From Parabacteroides distasonis (GTDB lineage: Bacteria; Bacteroidota; Bacteroidia; Bacteroidales; Tannerellaceae), in assembly GCF_004793765.1 (NCBI RefSeq), contig NZ_SRYM01000011.1, forward strand, positions 1 to 64,000: DNA of 64,000 nt. The letters run 5' to 3'. A program made the position numbers and the translations under genes. Positions 34,345 to 44,350 of the stretch are shown piece by piece. Within the stretch, counting starts at the first letter, position 1; every line of letters begins with the position of its first letter. A model generated the notes under the pieces. The model did not search any database. It was given only the letters and a program-made list of their open reading frames with translations, and had not been told where the DNA came from.

Positions 34345-35604
34345 ATGCTTTATTATCTTTTTAGTTATTTGGATCAGTTGGATTTCCCGGGAGCGGGTAT
34401 GTTTAAGTATGTATCTTTCCGCTCGGGTTTGGCCTTGATCTTGTCCTTGTTCATCTCTACGGCGATCGGCCGGCGTATCATCGATAAGTTGCAAATGTTG
34501 CAGATCGGGGAGACGGTGAGAAATCTTGGATTGGAGGGGCAGATGAGTAAGAAGGGAACGCCGACGATGGGAGGTATTATCATTATTATCGCTATATTGA
34601 TCCCTACTTTACTGTGTGCCAAGTTGAATAATATCTATGTGATATTGATGTTGGTGACTACGGTTTGGCTGGGTGCCTTGGGATTCGCGGATGATTATAT
34701 CAAGGTGTTCAGGAAGAACAAGGAGGGTATGCACGGACGTTTCAAGATCGTCGGGCAAGTAGGACTGGGCCTGATCGTTGGCTTGGTATTGTTCATGAGT
34801 CCGGACGTGGTGATCAAGGAGAATATGGAGGTGCGCCATGATAACGTGATCGAGGAGGTACGTTATCATACGATGGAGACCAAGTCCACAAAGACTACTA
34901 TCCCGTTCTTGAAAAACAATAATTTCGATTATGCGAACTTGGTAAACTGGGCGGGCGATTATAAGGAGGAGGCCGCGTGGCTGGTGTTCGTGCTGATGGT
35001 GATCTTTGTGGTGACCGCCGTGTCGAACGGAGCCAATATGACGGATGGCTTGGATGGCTTGGCAGCCGGAACATCGGCTATCATCGGGGTGGCACTCGGT
35101 ATTTTGGCCTATATGTCATCCCACTTTGAGTTCGCCTCGTTCTTGAATATCATGTTTATACCCGGTGCGGAGGAATTGGTGGTTTATGCCGCTGCCTTTA
35201 TCGGTGCCACGGTTGGTTTCTTATGGTACAACTCGTATCCGGCCCAAGTATTTATGGGAGATACGGGTAGCTTGACCTTGGGAGGCATTATCGCCGTTTT
35301 CGCGATCATCATCCGTAAGGAGTTGTTGATACCGATCCTCTGCGGTATTTTCTTGGTGGAGAATATATCGGTCATGTTGCAAGTGGCCTACTTTAAATAT
35401 ACGAAGAAGAAGTATGGGGAAGGTCGCCGTATCTTCAAGATGGCCCCTTTGCACCATCATTTCCAGAAGCCGGGAAACGCGGGTATACAGGCGTTGATCC
35501 AAAAGCCGTTCAATGTCGTGCCTGAATCGAAGATCGTGGTTCGCTTCTGGTTGATCGGTATTATTTTGGCTGTTATGACGATAGTTACGTTAAAGATGAG
35601 ATAA
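34345..35604 (+). CDS. mraY: Phospho-N-acetylmuramoyl-pentapeptide transferase
   Basis: MraY makes lipid I from UDP-MurNAc-pentapeptide and undecaprenyl phosphate in the inner membrane. The 419-residue protein has about ten membrane helices, the [10 protein letters not shown] motif, [10 protein letters not shown] with the catalytic Asp pair, the [15 protein letters not shown] segment, and MAPLHHHFQ near the C-terminus. It is some 60 residues longer than E. coli MraY because of a hydrophilic insert at about 155-205, as in other Bacteroidota. Confidence 0.95.
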   Translation: MLYYLFSYLDQLDFPGAGMFKYVSFRSGLALILSLFISTAIGRRIIDKLQMLQIGETVRNLGLEGQMSKKGTPTMGGIIIIIAILIPTLLCAKLNNIYVILMLVTTVWLGALGFADDYIKVFRKNKEGMHGRFKIVGQVGLGLIVGLVLFMSPDVVIKENMEVRHDNVIEEVRYHTMETKSTKTTIPFLKNNNFDYANLVNWAGDYKEEAAWLVFVLMVIFVVTAVSNGANMTDGLDGLAAGTSAIIGVALGILAYMSSHFEFASFLNIMFIPGAEELVVYAAAFIGATVGFLWYNSYPAQVFMGDTGSLTLGGIIAVFAIIIRKELLIPILCGIFLVENISVMLQVAYFKYTKKKYGEGRRIFKMAPLHHHFQKPGNAGIQALIQKPFNVVPESKIVVRFWLIGIILAVMTIVTLKMR

Positions 35605-35607
35605 AAG

Positions 35608-36945
35608 ATGAGTAAGAGAATGGTTATATTAGGGGCTGGGGAGAGCGGTGCGGGAGCCGCTGTCTTGGCGAAGGCGAAAGGATTCGACGTGTTCGTGTCC
35701 GATAAATCCTCTATCAAACCTAAGTATAAGGAGATGCTGGACAACCACGGGATTCGTTGGGAAGAGGGACAGCATACCGAAGCCGACATCTTGAGTGCCG
35801 ACGAAATTGTCAAAAGCCCGGGTATTCCCGACAAGGCCCCTGTCATACAGTTATTGAAGAAGCAAGGTACGCCGATCATTTCTGAGATCGAGTTTGCCGG
35901 AAGGTATACGGATTCGAAGATGGTTTGCATCACGGGTAGCAACGGCAAGACGACAACGACGATGCTTACGTATCATATACTGAAAGAAGCGGGCGTGGAC
36001 GTGGGTTTAGCCGGAAATGTGGGAAACAGCTTGGCACTTCAGGTTGCGGAAGATCCTCATGCGGTCTACGTCATCGAGTTGAGCAGTTTCCAATTGGATA
36101 ACATGTACGACTTTAAAGCGGATATCGCTATTATATTGAATATAACACCGGATCATTTGGACCGTTATAACTATGAGATGCAGAATTATGTAGATGCTAA
36201 ATTCCGCATCTTACAAAATCAGACGAAGGATGATGCCTTCATTTTCTGGAACGATGACCCGATCATAGCCCGTGAGATCGCTAAACGGCATCCTAAGGCT
36301 ACTCTTTACCCATTCGCCGGGACGTATGAGAACGGCGTGAAGGGATATACGGAAAATAATCAAGTAGTTATTGAAACGGCAAACGGAACATTTACGATGG
36401 AACAAGACCTATTGGCATTGACTGGTACGCATAACCTGTATAACTCTTTGGCTTCGGGGATAGCGTCCAAGATCGTGGACATTCATGATGAGAAAATACG
36501 TGCCTCACTCAGTGATTTCACGGGTGTCGAGCACCGTTTGGAGAAGGTGCTTCGCGTACGTGGTGTTGATTATATCAATGACTCGAAAGCTACGAACGTA
36601 AACTCTTGTTGGTATGCCTTGCAAAGCATGACGACTCCGGTCGTTTTGATCTTAGGGGGCACGGATAAAGGGAATGATTATTCGGAGATCGAGGAATTAG
36701 TGAATAAAAAGGTGCATTCATTGATTTTCATGGGTGTGGATAATACGAAACTACATGCTTTCTTCGACGGGAAAGTGGCGAATATAGAAGACGCCCGCTC
36801 GATGGAAGAGGCTGTGGCGAAAGCTTATAAGATGGCTCATAAGGGAGATACGGTATTGCTCTCTCCTTGTTGCGCCAGTTTCGACCTGTTCAAGAGCTAT
36901 GAGGATCGGGGCGATCAGTTCAAGCGCTGCGTGAGGGAATTGTAG
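35608..36945 (+). CDS. murD: UDP-N-acetylmuramoylalanine-D-glutamate ligase
   Basis: MurD adds D-Glu to UDP-MurNAc-L-Ala. The 445-residue protein begins KRMVILGAGESGAGAAVLA, has the P-loop GSNGKTTTTML, the LSSFQLD segment with the Mur-ligase NITPDHLDRY, and the late NDSKATN motif. It follows mraY by 3 bases. It is separated from ftsW by 112 bases that hold a 23-nt repeat. Confidence 0.94.
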   Translation: MSKRMVILGAGESGAGAAVLAKAKGFDVFVSDKSSIKPKYKEMLDNHGIRWEEGQHTEADILSADEIVKSPGIPDKAPVIQLLKKQGTPIISEIEFAGRYTDSKMVCITGSNGKTTTTMLTYHILKEAGVDVGLAGNVGNSLALQVAEDPHAVYVIELSSFQLDNMYDFKADIAIILNITPDHLDRYNYEMQNYVDAKFRILQNQTKDDAFIFWNDDPIIAREIAKRHPKATLYPFAGTYENGVKGYTENNQVVIETANGTFTMEQDLLALTGTHNLYNSLASGIASKIVDIHDEKIRASLSDFTGVEHRLEKVLRVRGVDYINDSKATNVNSCWYALQSMTTPVVLILGGTDKGNDYSEIEELVNKKVHSLIFMGVDNTKLHAFFDGKVANIEDARSMEEAVAKAYKMAHKGDTVLLSPCCASFDLFKSYEDRGDQFKRCVREL

Positions 36946-36953
36946 CCCGCAGC

Positions 36954-37010
36954 CCTCCTCCGAGGCCTGCCGCGGATGTCTGAGGAGGTCTGCCGCGGAT
37001 GTCGGAAAGG
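36954..37010 (+). repeat. 23-nt direct repeat with dyad between murD and ftsW
   Basis: CTGCCGCGGATGTC occurs at 36967-36980 and 36990-37003, exactly 23 bases apart, and most flanking bases match too. CCTCCTCCGA (36954-36963) is a near-inverted copy of TCTGAGGAGG (36979-36988). The segment is markedly GC-rich in the 112-base gap inside the dcw cluster. It could form a hairpin in the transcript. It shares period and layout, not sequence, with the arrays at 18811, 29005 and 52594. Confidence 0.6.
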
Positions 37011-37057
37011 CTTTCGGGGAAGGATAAAAACGATGTTGTGTAAAGAAAATAAACGAG

Positions 37058-38365
37058 ATGGATTTAGCGAGTAAACTGTTTAAGGGCGACCGGGTGATAT
37101 GGATCATCTTCATGTTCCTGTGTCTGGTCTCTGCGGTAGAGGTGTTTAGCGCGACCAGTACGCTGGCTTATAAGAATGTCAACCATTGGGGGCCGATAGC
37201 CCGCCATGCGTCATTCTTGCTTGCCGGCTTCGTGGTCGTACTGGTCTTGCATAATGTCCCTTGCCGTCTTTTTGCCGCGGGGATCATTGTCTTGCCAATA
37301 TCCATTGGCATGTTGCTGGTGACACCTTTCATAGGAATTAGTGCGAATGATGCGCATCGCTGGTTGTCTATCTTGGGTTTTCAGGTACAACCCTCGGAGT
37401 TTGCAAAGCTGGGGTGCATTATCTTTGTTGCGTTTATGCTGAGCCGACGAGGGAAGTTTACGGAAAATCAGATTTATTGGTGGATATTAGGAGGGGTGAG
37501 CTTGACGTGTGCCTTGATCCTGCCGGAGAATTTCTCTACGGCATTTATGCTGTTTGGGGTTTGTTTCCTGATGATGTTTGTCGGGCAAATCTCCTTGCTG
37601 AGATTGGCCAAGCTGGCGGGCATATTGACGTTGTTACTGGGGGTGTTTATCGCTTCTTGGTTTGTGATTCCCAATAAGGTATGGGCGAAATTACCGGTTT
37701 TAGACCGGGTGGTGACGTGGAAGAATCGTCTTGTCATCAAATCGAATGAAGACACGTTCGACGCAAAGGAGCTATTTAACGACGATAATTATCAAGTTAC
37801 CCATGCTAAAATAGCGATTGCGCGGGGCGGCTTGTCGCCTCAGCTGCCAGGACATGGGCAACAACGGGATTTCTTGCCGCAGGCTTACTCTGATTTTATC
37901 TATGCGATTATCATCGAGGAGTTGGGCCTTGTTGGTGGAGTCGGGGTCTTGCTGCTCTATATTTGGCTGTTGGTGCGTGTGGGGATGATAGCCCGTAAAT
38001 GTGACAGGCTTTTTCCCAAGTACTTAGTGTTAGGGTGCGGGTTGCTGCTTGTGGTGCAGGCGCTGGCGAATATGGCGGTAGCCGTTAATCTGATCCCAGT
38101 CACGGGGCAACCTATGCCTCTGGTAAGCCGCGGTGGAACCTCTACGGTTATCTCTTGTGTGTATTTTGGGATGATCTTGAGTGTAAGTCGCTTTGGAGCC
38201 AATATGGGAAATGAGGAAGATGAGTTGCCTGAGGATGAGACCGCTGCTTCCGCCCCCCCTGCCTTAACGGAGGAGGAGATAACGAATTGGGTACAGGACG
38301 CTTCGTTGGAAGCGGTAGAAGAATCGGAGGGATCAAGAAAAGAATTGAAACATGGAGAAATATAG
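37058..38365 (+). CDS. ftsW: Septal peptidoglycan glycosyltransferase FtsW
   Basis: FtsW is the SEDS polymerase that works with FtsI at the septum. The 435-residue protein has about nine to ten membrane helices, FQVQPSEFAKLG, YQVTHAKIAIARGGL, the DFIYAIIIEELGLVGG loop and PLVSRGGTSTV near the end. The C-terminal tail of about 60 residues is acidic (EEDELPEDE). The stop lies 14 bases beyond the murG start, so the two are translationally coupled. Confidence 0.93.
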   Translation: MDLASKLFKGDRVIWIIFMFLCLVSAVEVFSATSTLAYKNVNHWGPIARHASFLLAGFVVVLVLHNVPCRLFAAGIIVLPISIGMLLVTPFIGISANDAHRWLSILGFQVQPSEFAKLGCIIFVAFMLSRRGKFTENQIYWWILGGVSLTCALILPENFSTAFMLFGVCFLMMFVGQISLLRLAKLAGILTLLLGVFIASWFVIPNKVWAKLPVLDRVVTWKNRLVIKSNEDTFDAKELFNDDNYQVTHAKIAIARGGLSPQLPGHGQQRDFLPQAYSDFIYAIIIEELGLVGGVGVLLLYIWLLVRVGMIARKCDRLFPKYLVLGCGLLLVVQALANMAVAVNLIPVTGQPMPLVSRGGTSTVISCVYFGMILSVSRFGANMGNEEDELPEDETAASAPPALTEEEITNWVQDASLEAVEESEGSRKELKHGEI

Positions 38366-39458
38366 AATTATAATAAGCGGCGGTGGTACGGGAGGCCATA
38401 TCTTCCCGGCCATATCTATCGCTAATACTTTCAAGAAACGTTTTCCGGATGCGGAAATCTTATTTGTGGGAGCGGAAGATCGCATGGAAATGGATAAGGT
38501 TCCGGCAGCCGGTTATAAAATCGTAGGTTTACCGGTGAGCGGGTTTGATCGTGCCCACTTGATGAATAACGTGAAGGTCATGGCTCGCTTAGCGAAAAGC
38601 TTGCGCTTGGCGAGGAAGACGATCCGTGAGTTCAAGCCGGATATCGCGGTCGGCGTGGGCGGTTATGCCAGTGGACCGACTTTATGGATGGCGGCTTCGC
38701 AAGGTGTTCCTGCGTTGATACAGGAACAAAACTCATATGCCGGTGTGACCAATAAGTTGTTGGCGAAGAAAGCAAGCAAGATTTGTGTCGCTTACGAGGG
38801 CATGGAGAAGTTCTTTCCGACAGATAAGATTGTGATTACGGGAAATCCTGTACGACAGGATTTGGAAGAGGCACTGAGTAAGAAAGAGGAGGCACTGGCG
38901 TTCTTTGGGCTTTCTCCGGAGAAAAAGACGATCCTTGTGGTGGGTGGTAGCCTTGGTGCACGGACGATCAACCGGAGCATCCAAGGGGATCTGGATAAGT
39001 TCTTCGCCTCGGATGTGCAGGTTATTTGGCAAACCGGTCGGTATTATTACAACGACGCTTCCAAGCATTTGAAGGCGTATCGGGGATTGCCGGTTTGGTG
39101 CTCGGACTTTATTACCCGTATGGATTATGCTTATTCAGCGGCCGATTTGGTGATATCTCGTGCGGGGGCTAGTTCTATCTCGGAACTTTGCTTATTAGGA
39201 AAACCGGTGGTTTTGGTGCCTTCGCCGAATGTGGCGGAAGATCATCAGACCAAGAATGCCTTGGCCTTGGTCAATAAGGATGCCGCCGTTATGATCGCCG
39301 ATAAAGATGCGGAGAAGGATTTGGTGCCTACCGCTTTGAAGATTATTCATGACGATGAACGTTTGCGTACGTTGAGCCGTAATATCGAGACCTTGGCGCA
39401 ACGCCATAGCGCGGACCGGATCGTGGATGAGATTGTTAAGATTATAGATAAGAAATAA
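38352..39458 (+). CDS. murG: UDP-GlcNAc transferase making lipid II
   Basis: MurG adds GlcNAc to lipid I at the inner face of the membrane. The 368-residue GT28 protein has ISGGGTGGHIFPAISIA at residues 7-23, GVGGYASGPTLWMA, EQNSYAGVTNKLLA, GGSLGARTINRS and SRAGASSISELCLLGKP. Length and motif order are normal. It overlaps ftsW by 14 bases and precedes murC by 5. Confidence 0.95.
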   Translation: MEKYRIIISGGGTGGHIFPAISIANTFKKRFPDAEILFVGAEDRMEMDKVPAAGYKIVGLPVSGFDRAHLMNNVKVMARLAKSLRLARKTIREFKPDIAVGVGGYASGPTLWMAASQGVPALIQEQNSYAGVTNKLLAKKASKICVAYEGMEKFFPTDKIVITGNPVRQDLEEALSKKEEALAFFGLSPEKKTILVVGGSLGARTINRSIQGDLDKFFASDVQVIWQTGRYYYNDASKHLKAYRGLPVWCSDFITRMDYAYSAADLVISRAGASSISELCLLGKPVVLVPSPNVAEDHQTKNALALVNKDAAVMIADKDAEKDLVPTALKIIHDDERLRTLSRNIETLAQRHSADRIVDEIVKIIDKK

Positions 39459-39463
39459 GGAAT

Positions 39464-40852
39464 ATGGATATAAATAAAGTGACAGCGGTGTATTTCGTAG
39501 GTGCCGGGGGCATTGGAATGAGTGCCTTGATCCGTTATTTCCTCTCTAAGGGAAAACGAGTGGGCGGATACGATAAGACCCCTTCCGATTTAACCGAGGA
39601 GTTGAAAAAGGAGGGAGCCGATATTCACTATGAGGATAATGTAGCTTTGATCGGGGAGGCGTTCAAGTCGCCCGATGATACGCTGGTGGTTTATACGCCG
39701 GCGGTACCGGAGTCGCATACGGAGTTGACCTATTTCCGTGCGCAGGGTTTTGAGGTGATGAAGCGGGCACGTGTCTTGGGAGAGATCACGAAAAGTAGCC
39801 GGGGTTTATGCGTGGCGGGAACGCATGGTAAGACAACAACCTCTTCTATGCTGGCTCATTTGCTGAAACAATCGCCGGTGGATTGCAATGCTTTCCTCGG
39901 TGGAATCCTAAAGAACTACGAGAGCAATCTGATGTTGTCTGATACGAGCGACTTTACCGTGATCGAGGCGGATGAGTTCGATCGTTCTTTTCATTGGCTT
40001 ACTCCTTATATGGCAGTGATTACTTCCGCAGATCCAGATCATCTGGATATTTACGGTACGGCGGAGGCTTACCGGGAGAGTTTCGAGAAATTTACCTCCT
40101 TAATTCGTCCCAATGGTTGTCTACTGATCAAGAAAGGAATCAACGTAACGCCCCGTTTACAGGAGGGTGTCAAGAAATATACCTATTCCGTTACGGAAAT
40201 AGCGGACTTTTACGCTGAAAATATTCGTATTTGCGACGGAAATATTATCTTTGACTTCGTTGGTCCGGAAATCCGTATTCCAGATGTGGAATTAGGTGTT
40301 CCCGTAAAGGTTAATATAGAGAACGGGGTAGCGGCTATGGCGATCGCTTGGTTGAACGGAGTGAAACCGGAGGATTTGAAAAAGGGTATGGCTACATTTG
40401 CCGGACCTCGCCGCCGTTTCGATTTCCATTTGAAGACTGATCAAGTGGTATTGATCGATGATTATGCCCATCATCCGGCCGAATTGCGACAGAGTATCTT
40501 GTCGGTGAAGGAATTATATGCGGGTCGTAAGGTGACAGGTATTTTCCAGCCGCATCTATATACCCGTACCCGGGATTTCGCTGGTGATTTCGCCGCAAGT
40601 CTCTCTTTATTGGATGAGTTGATCTTGCTGGATATCTATCCGGCTCGTGAGGAACCGATTCCGGGGGTGAGCTCTCAGATCATTTTTGATAAGGTGACGA
40701 TCCCTTCCAAGACGCTGTGTAAGAAGGAAGAGCTTTTGGACGTGGTTGCCGCCGGAAAATATGAGGTAGTATTAATGGTAGGCGCCGGTAATATCGACCG
40801 TTTGGTGGAGCCTGTAAAAGAGATTTTATGTAAACAAATAAGGAAACCGTGA
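39464..40852 (+). CDS. murC: UDP-N-acetylmuramate-L-alanine ligase
   Basis: MurC adds L-Ala to UDP-MurNAc. The 462-residue protein has YFVGAGGIGMSALIRYF, the P-loop GTHGKTTTSSML, EADEFDRSF, and the C-terminal DDYAHHPAELRQSI and PHLYTRTRDF. Unlike the gene at 13822 it has all three Mur domains and a standard P-loop. The stop overlaps the GTG start of ftsQ. Confidence 0.95.
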   Translation: MDINKVTAVYFVGAGGIGMSALIRYFLSKGKRVGGYDKTPSDLTEELKKEGADIHYEDNVALIGEAFKSPDDTLVVYTPAVPESHTELTYFRAQGFEVMKRARVLGEITKSSRGLCVAGTHGKTTTSSMLAHLLKQSPVDCNAFLGGILKNYESNLMLSDTSDFTVIEADEFDRSFHWLTPYMAVITSADPDHLDIYGTAEAYRESFEKFTSLIRPNGCLLIKKGINVTPRLQEGVKKYTYSVTEIADFYAENIRICDGNIIFDFVGPEIRIPDVELGVPVKVNIENGVAAMAIAWLNGVKPEDLKKGMATFAGPRRRFDFHLKTDQVVLIDDYAHHPAELRQSILSVKELYAGRKVTGIFQPHLYTRTRDFAGDFAASLSLLDELILLDIYPAREEPIPGVSSQIIFDKVTIPSKTLCKKEELLDVVAAGKYEVVLMVGAGNIDRLVEPVKEILCKQIRKP

Positions 40853-41577
40853 TCCGAATAATTTCCATAGTAGTAGCCACGTTGTTGTTCTGTTACATCG
40901 TGTTTGTGTCGTTTTTCTTTCGGGAAATACGTCAGGACTCTATTTGCCAAGATCTGCAAGTCGTGGTGAAAGACAGTCTGGATAAACACTTCGTGAGCGA
41001 GAGCGACCTTGTGTCTATACTGAAGAAAGCCGGGCTAGATCCGATCAAGCGGCCAATGGCCGACGTGAATACGGATCGGATAGAGACGGAATTACTTAAG
41101 AATGAGATGATCGCCCAAGTGGAGGCGTATAAGACTCCTTCGGGGATTATCAAACTAGAGGTCATGCAAAAGATGCCTATCCTCCGGATTATGGGCGTAA
41201 GAGGTAGTTATTACGTGGATAATCTGGGAACCACCATGCCGATCAGTCGTCGGTATGCCGCACATGTGCCAATTGTGAGTGGATATGTGGAAAAAGAGCT
41301 TGCGGTGACCGACTTATACAAATTTGCATTATTTTTGCAAGAGAATGAGTTCTGGAATGACCAGATTGAACAAATCTATGTCTATCCGGATAATGATATA
41401 GAACTTATTCCAAGAGTGGGTAACCACCGGATCATGTTGGGTACTTTGGATGAATTCGAAGAAAAGCTTGCGAATTTAAAGCTTTTCTATGAACAAGCGA
41501 TCCCTAAAGTGGGTTGGGAAAAGTACAGTATGATTAATTTAAAATATAAGAATCAGATTGTTTGTACTAAAAAATAG
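40849..41577 (+). CDS. ftsQ: FtsQ/DivIB-type cell division protein
   Basis: The 242-residue protein has a membrane helix at 3-24 and a periplasmic part with a POTRA-like start (DKHFVSESDLVSIL) and the FtsQ segment LRIMGVRGSYYVDNLGTTMP. Its position between murC and ftsA is that of ftsQ in most bacteria. It begins with GTG, chosen because it forms a GTGA overlap with the murC stop and includes the whole membrane helix. Confidence 0.85.
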   Translation: MIRIISIVVATLLFCYIVFVSFFFREIRQDSICQDLQVVVKDSLDKHFVSESDLVSILKKAGLDPIKRPMADVNTDRIETELLKNEMIAQVEAYKTPSGIIKLEVMQKMPILRIMGVRGSYYVDNLGTTMPISRRYAAHVPIVSGYVEKELAVTDLYKFALFLQENEFWNDQIEQIYVYPDNDIELIPRVGNHRIMLGTLDEFEEKLANLKLFYEQAIPKVGWEKYSMINLKYKNQIVCTKK

Positions 41578-41582
41578 ATGAT

Positions 41583-42959
41583 ATGGCATACACAGACTTT
41601 ATAGCAGCTATTGACCTAGGTACCTCCCATATGGTAGGAATGGTGGGGACTAAGAATGCGACGGGCGCTCTTTCAATCATCGCCTACGAAGTTGAGAACT
41701 CCGGCACCTGCATACGAAGAGGATGTGTATATAATATTGATGAGACGGCGATGAGAATTAAACGTCTTGTCAATAAATTGGAAAATAAATTGAATGGGAC
41801 AAAGATTGGAAAAGTCTATGTAGGCTTAGCCGGTCAGTCACTTTGTTCTATAGAGCACTCTGTTTCTAAATTGTTAGGTGTGAGTGGTGTCGTGACGGAT
41901 GAATTGCTCGACTCTTTGCGGCAGGAATGTTGTAAGTACCAATCGGATGATATGAGGGATGTGCTGGTTGCGGTTTCTCCAGTTTATTTTTTGGATAATA
42001 AGCAAGTGGCCAATCCGGTGGGGCTTTCTTGTTCGAGAATTGAGGCTCGCTATCGTTTGATCGTAGGGCGTCCCTCATTGAAGAGAAATTTGATCTATAG
42101 TGTGGAACGAGCGAAACTGGAGATTGCAGGTCTCATTGTCTCTTCGCTGGCTTTGGCAGATAGTGTTTTGACCGATACGGACAAAGCTAAAGGCTGTGCC
42201 TTGATTGAATTTGGGGCAGGAGTCACGACGCTGGTCGTATATAAGGAGGGTAAGTTGCTTGGTTTGTCTGTGGTTCCGTTTGGAGGAAATGTGATAACAA
42301 AAGATATAGAATCCCTTGGCCTTTCAACGCAAGAGGCTGAACGGCTTAAACAGACATACGGAAGTGCTGTGACAGACCGGACGAATGATCATGTGCAGAT
42401 TACTTCATCTATAGGATTTGGTGCCGCTGTTACTCAAAAAGAATTGAATAATGTGGTTGAAGCTCGTACCAAAGAGATCGTAGAGAATGTATTTGCCTGT
42501 TTGGAGCGGATGGTACAAACGGCTGGAATGTTGGGAGCAGGTGTGGTGATCGCTGGTGGAGGAGCTAACTTGCAACGTTTACCGGATTTGATTAAGGAGA
42601 TATTTAAGTTGGAGGTACGTTATGCATCTGTTAGCCGGAACTCCGTGGAGAGTGGAGACTTGGTAACTAATGACTCCTTATTTGCGGTGGCCTTGAGTAT
42701 TCTGATGAAGGGCGAGGTGAATTGTGCGGTCACTCCGGAGCCGGTCTTTGTTCCGGAACAGCCTGATCAGGTAGAAGAGAAATCAGAGACTTCTGTAGTT
42801 ACTCCGGAACCAGAGGTTAAAGAGCCTCAAGCCAAGACTTCTATAGGAAAAGATACCCGTAAGGGAGGAACTAAGAGTCGGGAAGACAGTTTTTGGGACA
42901 AATTACGGAGGAAGAGGGAAAATTTGATGGGCGGACTCTTTGATGAAGAGAATATCTGA
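41583..42959 (+). CDS. ftsA: Cell division protein FtsA
   Basis: FtsA is the actin-like protein that anchors FtsZ to the membrane. The 458-residue protein starts DFIAAIDLGTSHMVGMVG (phosphate 1 motif), has LIEFGAGVTTLVVYKEG (phosphate 2) and GVVIAGGGANLQRLPDLI (adenosine motif). A charged linker follows at about 385-440. The end (RKRENLMGGLFDEEN) may be the amphipathic membrane-binding helix. It follows ftsQ by 5 bases. Confidence 0.93.
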   Translation: MAYTDFIAAIDLGTSHMVGMVGTKNATGALSIIAYEVENSGTCIRRGCVYNIDETAMRIKRLVNKLENKLNGTKIGKVYVGLAGQSLCSIEHSVSKLLGVSGVVTDELLDSLRQECCKYQSDDMRDVLVAVSPVYFLDNKQVANPVGLSCSRIEARYRLIVGRPSLKRNLIYSVERAKLEIAGLIVSSLALADSVLTDTDKAKGCALIEFGAGVTTLVVYKEGKLLGLSVVPFGGNVITKDIESLGLSTQEAERLKQTYGSAVTDRTNDHVQITSSIGFGAAVTQKELNNVVEARTKEIVENVFACLERMVQTAGMLGAGVVIAGGGANLQRLPDLIKEIFKLEVRYASVSRNSVESGDLVTNDSLFAVALSILMKGEVNCAVTPEPVFVPEQPDQVEEKSETSVVTPEPEVKEPQAKTSIGKDTRKGGTKSREDSFWDKLRRKRENLMGGLFDEENI

Positions 42960-42993
42960 TAGTTATTTATTAATCGAATAAAACCATGAAAAT

Positions 42994-44331
42994 ATGGATG
43001 ATACGATATTAAATTTTAACTTGCCTGTGGATACACTGAATATTATAAAGTCGATAGGCGTTGGAGGCGGCGGCGGAAATGCGGTAACCAATATGTATAA
43101 GGAAGGTATTCATGATGTCTCTTTTGTTCTTTGTAACACTGATAATCAAGCTTTGCGCAAGTCGGATGTGCCTAATAAACTTTTGATTGGAGTGAATACC
43201 ACGGGTGGATTGGGCGCAGGAAACCGCCCGGAAAGAGGAGAGTCGGCCGCATTGGAAAGCGAGGAGGATATACGTTCTATGTTGAATGATGGTACGAAAA
43301 TGGCTTTTATTACAGCAGGAATGGGAGGTGGAACCGGAACGGGCGCAGCTCCTATTGTAGCCAAGATATCCCGGGATATGGGGATATTGACGGTTGGTAT
43401 CGTGACCATTCCTTATGTGTTTGAAGGACGTTCAAAGTTGGTAAAAGCTTTAAAGGGGGTACGTCGGATGGCCGAGAACGTGGACTCTTTAGTGGTGGTG
43501 AATAATCAAGATCTCTTGGGACTGGAAGAGTTGTCTGTTCCGCAAGCCAACCGTAAGGCTGATGAGACATTGACGATTGCTGCACGTAGTATCGCCGAGA
43601 TTATCACGACCGATTTAGAGCAGAACGTGGATTTTGCGGATGTGGATACTACGATGCGTAATAGCGGAGTCGCTTTGGTCAGTGTAGGATTGGGCGAGGG
43701 CGAAGGACGTTTGCACTTAGCTATAGAGCAGGCTTTACAAAATACGCTGGCCACTGATAAGGATAAGATTTATAATGCCCAGCGGGTTGCTTTCGTGATT
43801 TATTATAGCCATGAGAATGAGTTGAAGGTTAGCGAGATGGGGGATATCGATAATTTCATGGATAAGTTTAATACGGAATACGAGGTGAAGTGGGGGCATG
43901 GCTATGATGACACCTTGGGGGATAAGATTAAGATAACAATCGTGGCTACCGGATTTGGTTTGGAAGATGTCTTGTCTGATGAAGCTAAGGATTATGAAAC
44001 CGAGGATGATATGATTAAGGCCGCTGAGCGTGTGGCGGCGTTGAAACAACAGAGAGCGGAAGAAGATAAGCTGATTGACCGATATTATAATTCATATAAG
44101 AGTGTAGCGAAATCTGTTATACTCAACCCTGAGGAGCTGGATGATGAGCTTTTGATCTCCTTGTTGGAAGATAATCCTACATACAATCGGGATCCTAAAT
44201 GTCTTGATCGTTCTCATGGGAAAGGTTTTGATCGTGATGTGCGAAAGGTTTCCCAGCCTGTTATAAAATCGAGTGCCCAACCTCGTCAAGATGCTCCGCG
44301 AGATGAGAAAAAGAGAATTAGTTTCCGATAG
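42994..44331 (+). CDS. ftsZ: Cell division GTPase FtsZ
   Basis: FtsZ forms the division ring. The 445-residue tubulin-like protein has IKSIGVGGGGGNAVTNM, the signature GMGGGTGTGAAPIVAK, a T7 loop DFADVDTTM, and a C-terminal linker ending KKRISFR. It is longer than E. coli FtsZ (383) because of a C-terminal extension, usual in Bacteroidota. It follows ftsA by 34 bases. Confidence 0.97.
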   Translation: MDDTILNFNLPVDTLNIIKSIGVGGGGGNAVTNMYKEGIHDVSFVLCNTDNQALRKSDVPNKLLIGVNTTGGLGAGNRPERGESAALESEEDIRSMLNDGTKMAFITAGMGGGTGTGAAPIVAKISRDMGILTVGIVTIPYVFEGRSKLVKALKGVRRMAENVDSLVVVNNQDLLGLEELSVPQANRKADETLTIAARSIAEIITTDLEQNVDFADVDTTMRNSGVALVSVGLGEGEGRLHLAIEQALQNTLATDKDKIYNAQRVAFVIYYSHENELKVSEMGDIDNFMDKFNTEYEVKWGHGYDDTLGDKIKITIVATGFGLEDVLSDEAKDYETEDDMIKAAERVAALKQQRAEEDKLIDRYYNSYKSVAKSVILNPEELDDELLISLLEDNPTYNRDPKCLDRSHGKGFDRDVRKVSQPVIKSSAQPRQDAPRDEKKRISFR

Positions 44332-44350
44332 TTAATAATATAATAAGGAT

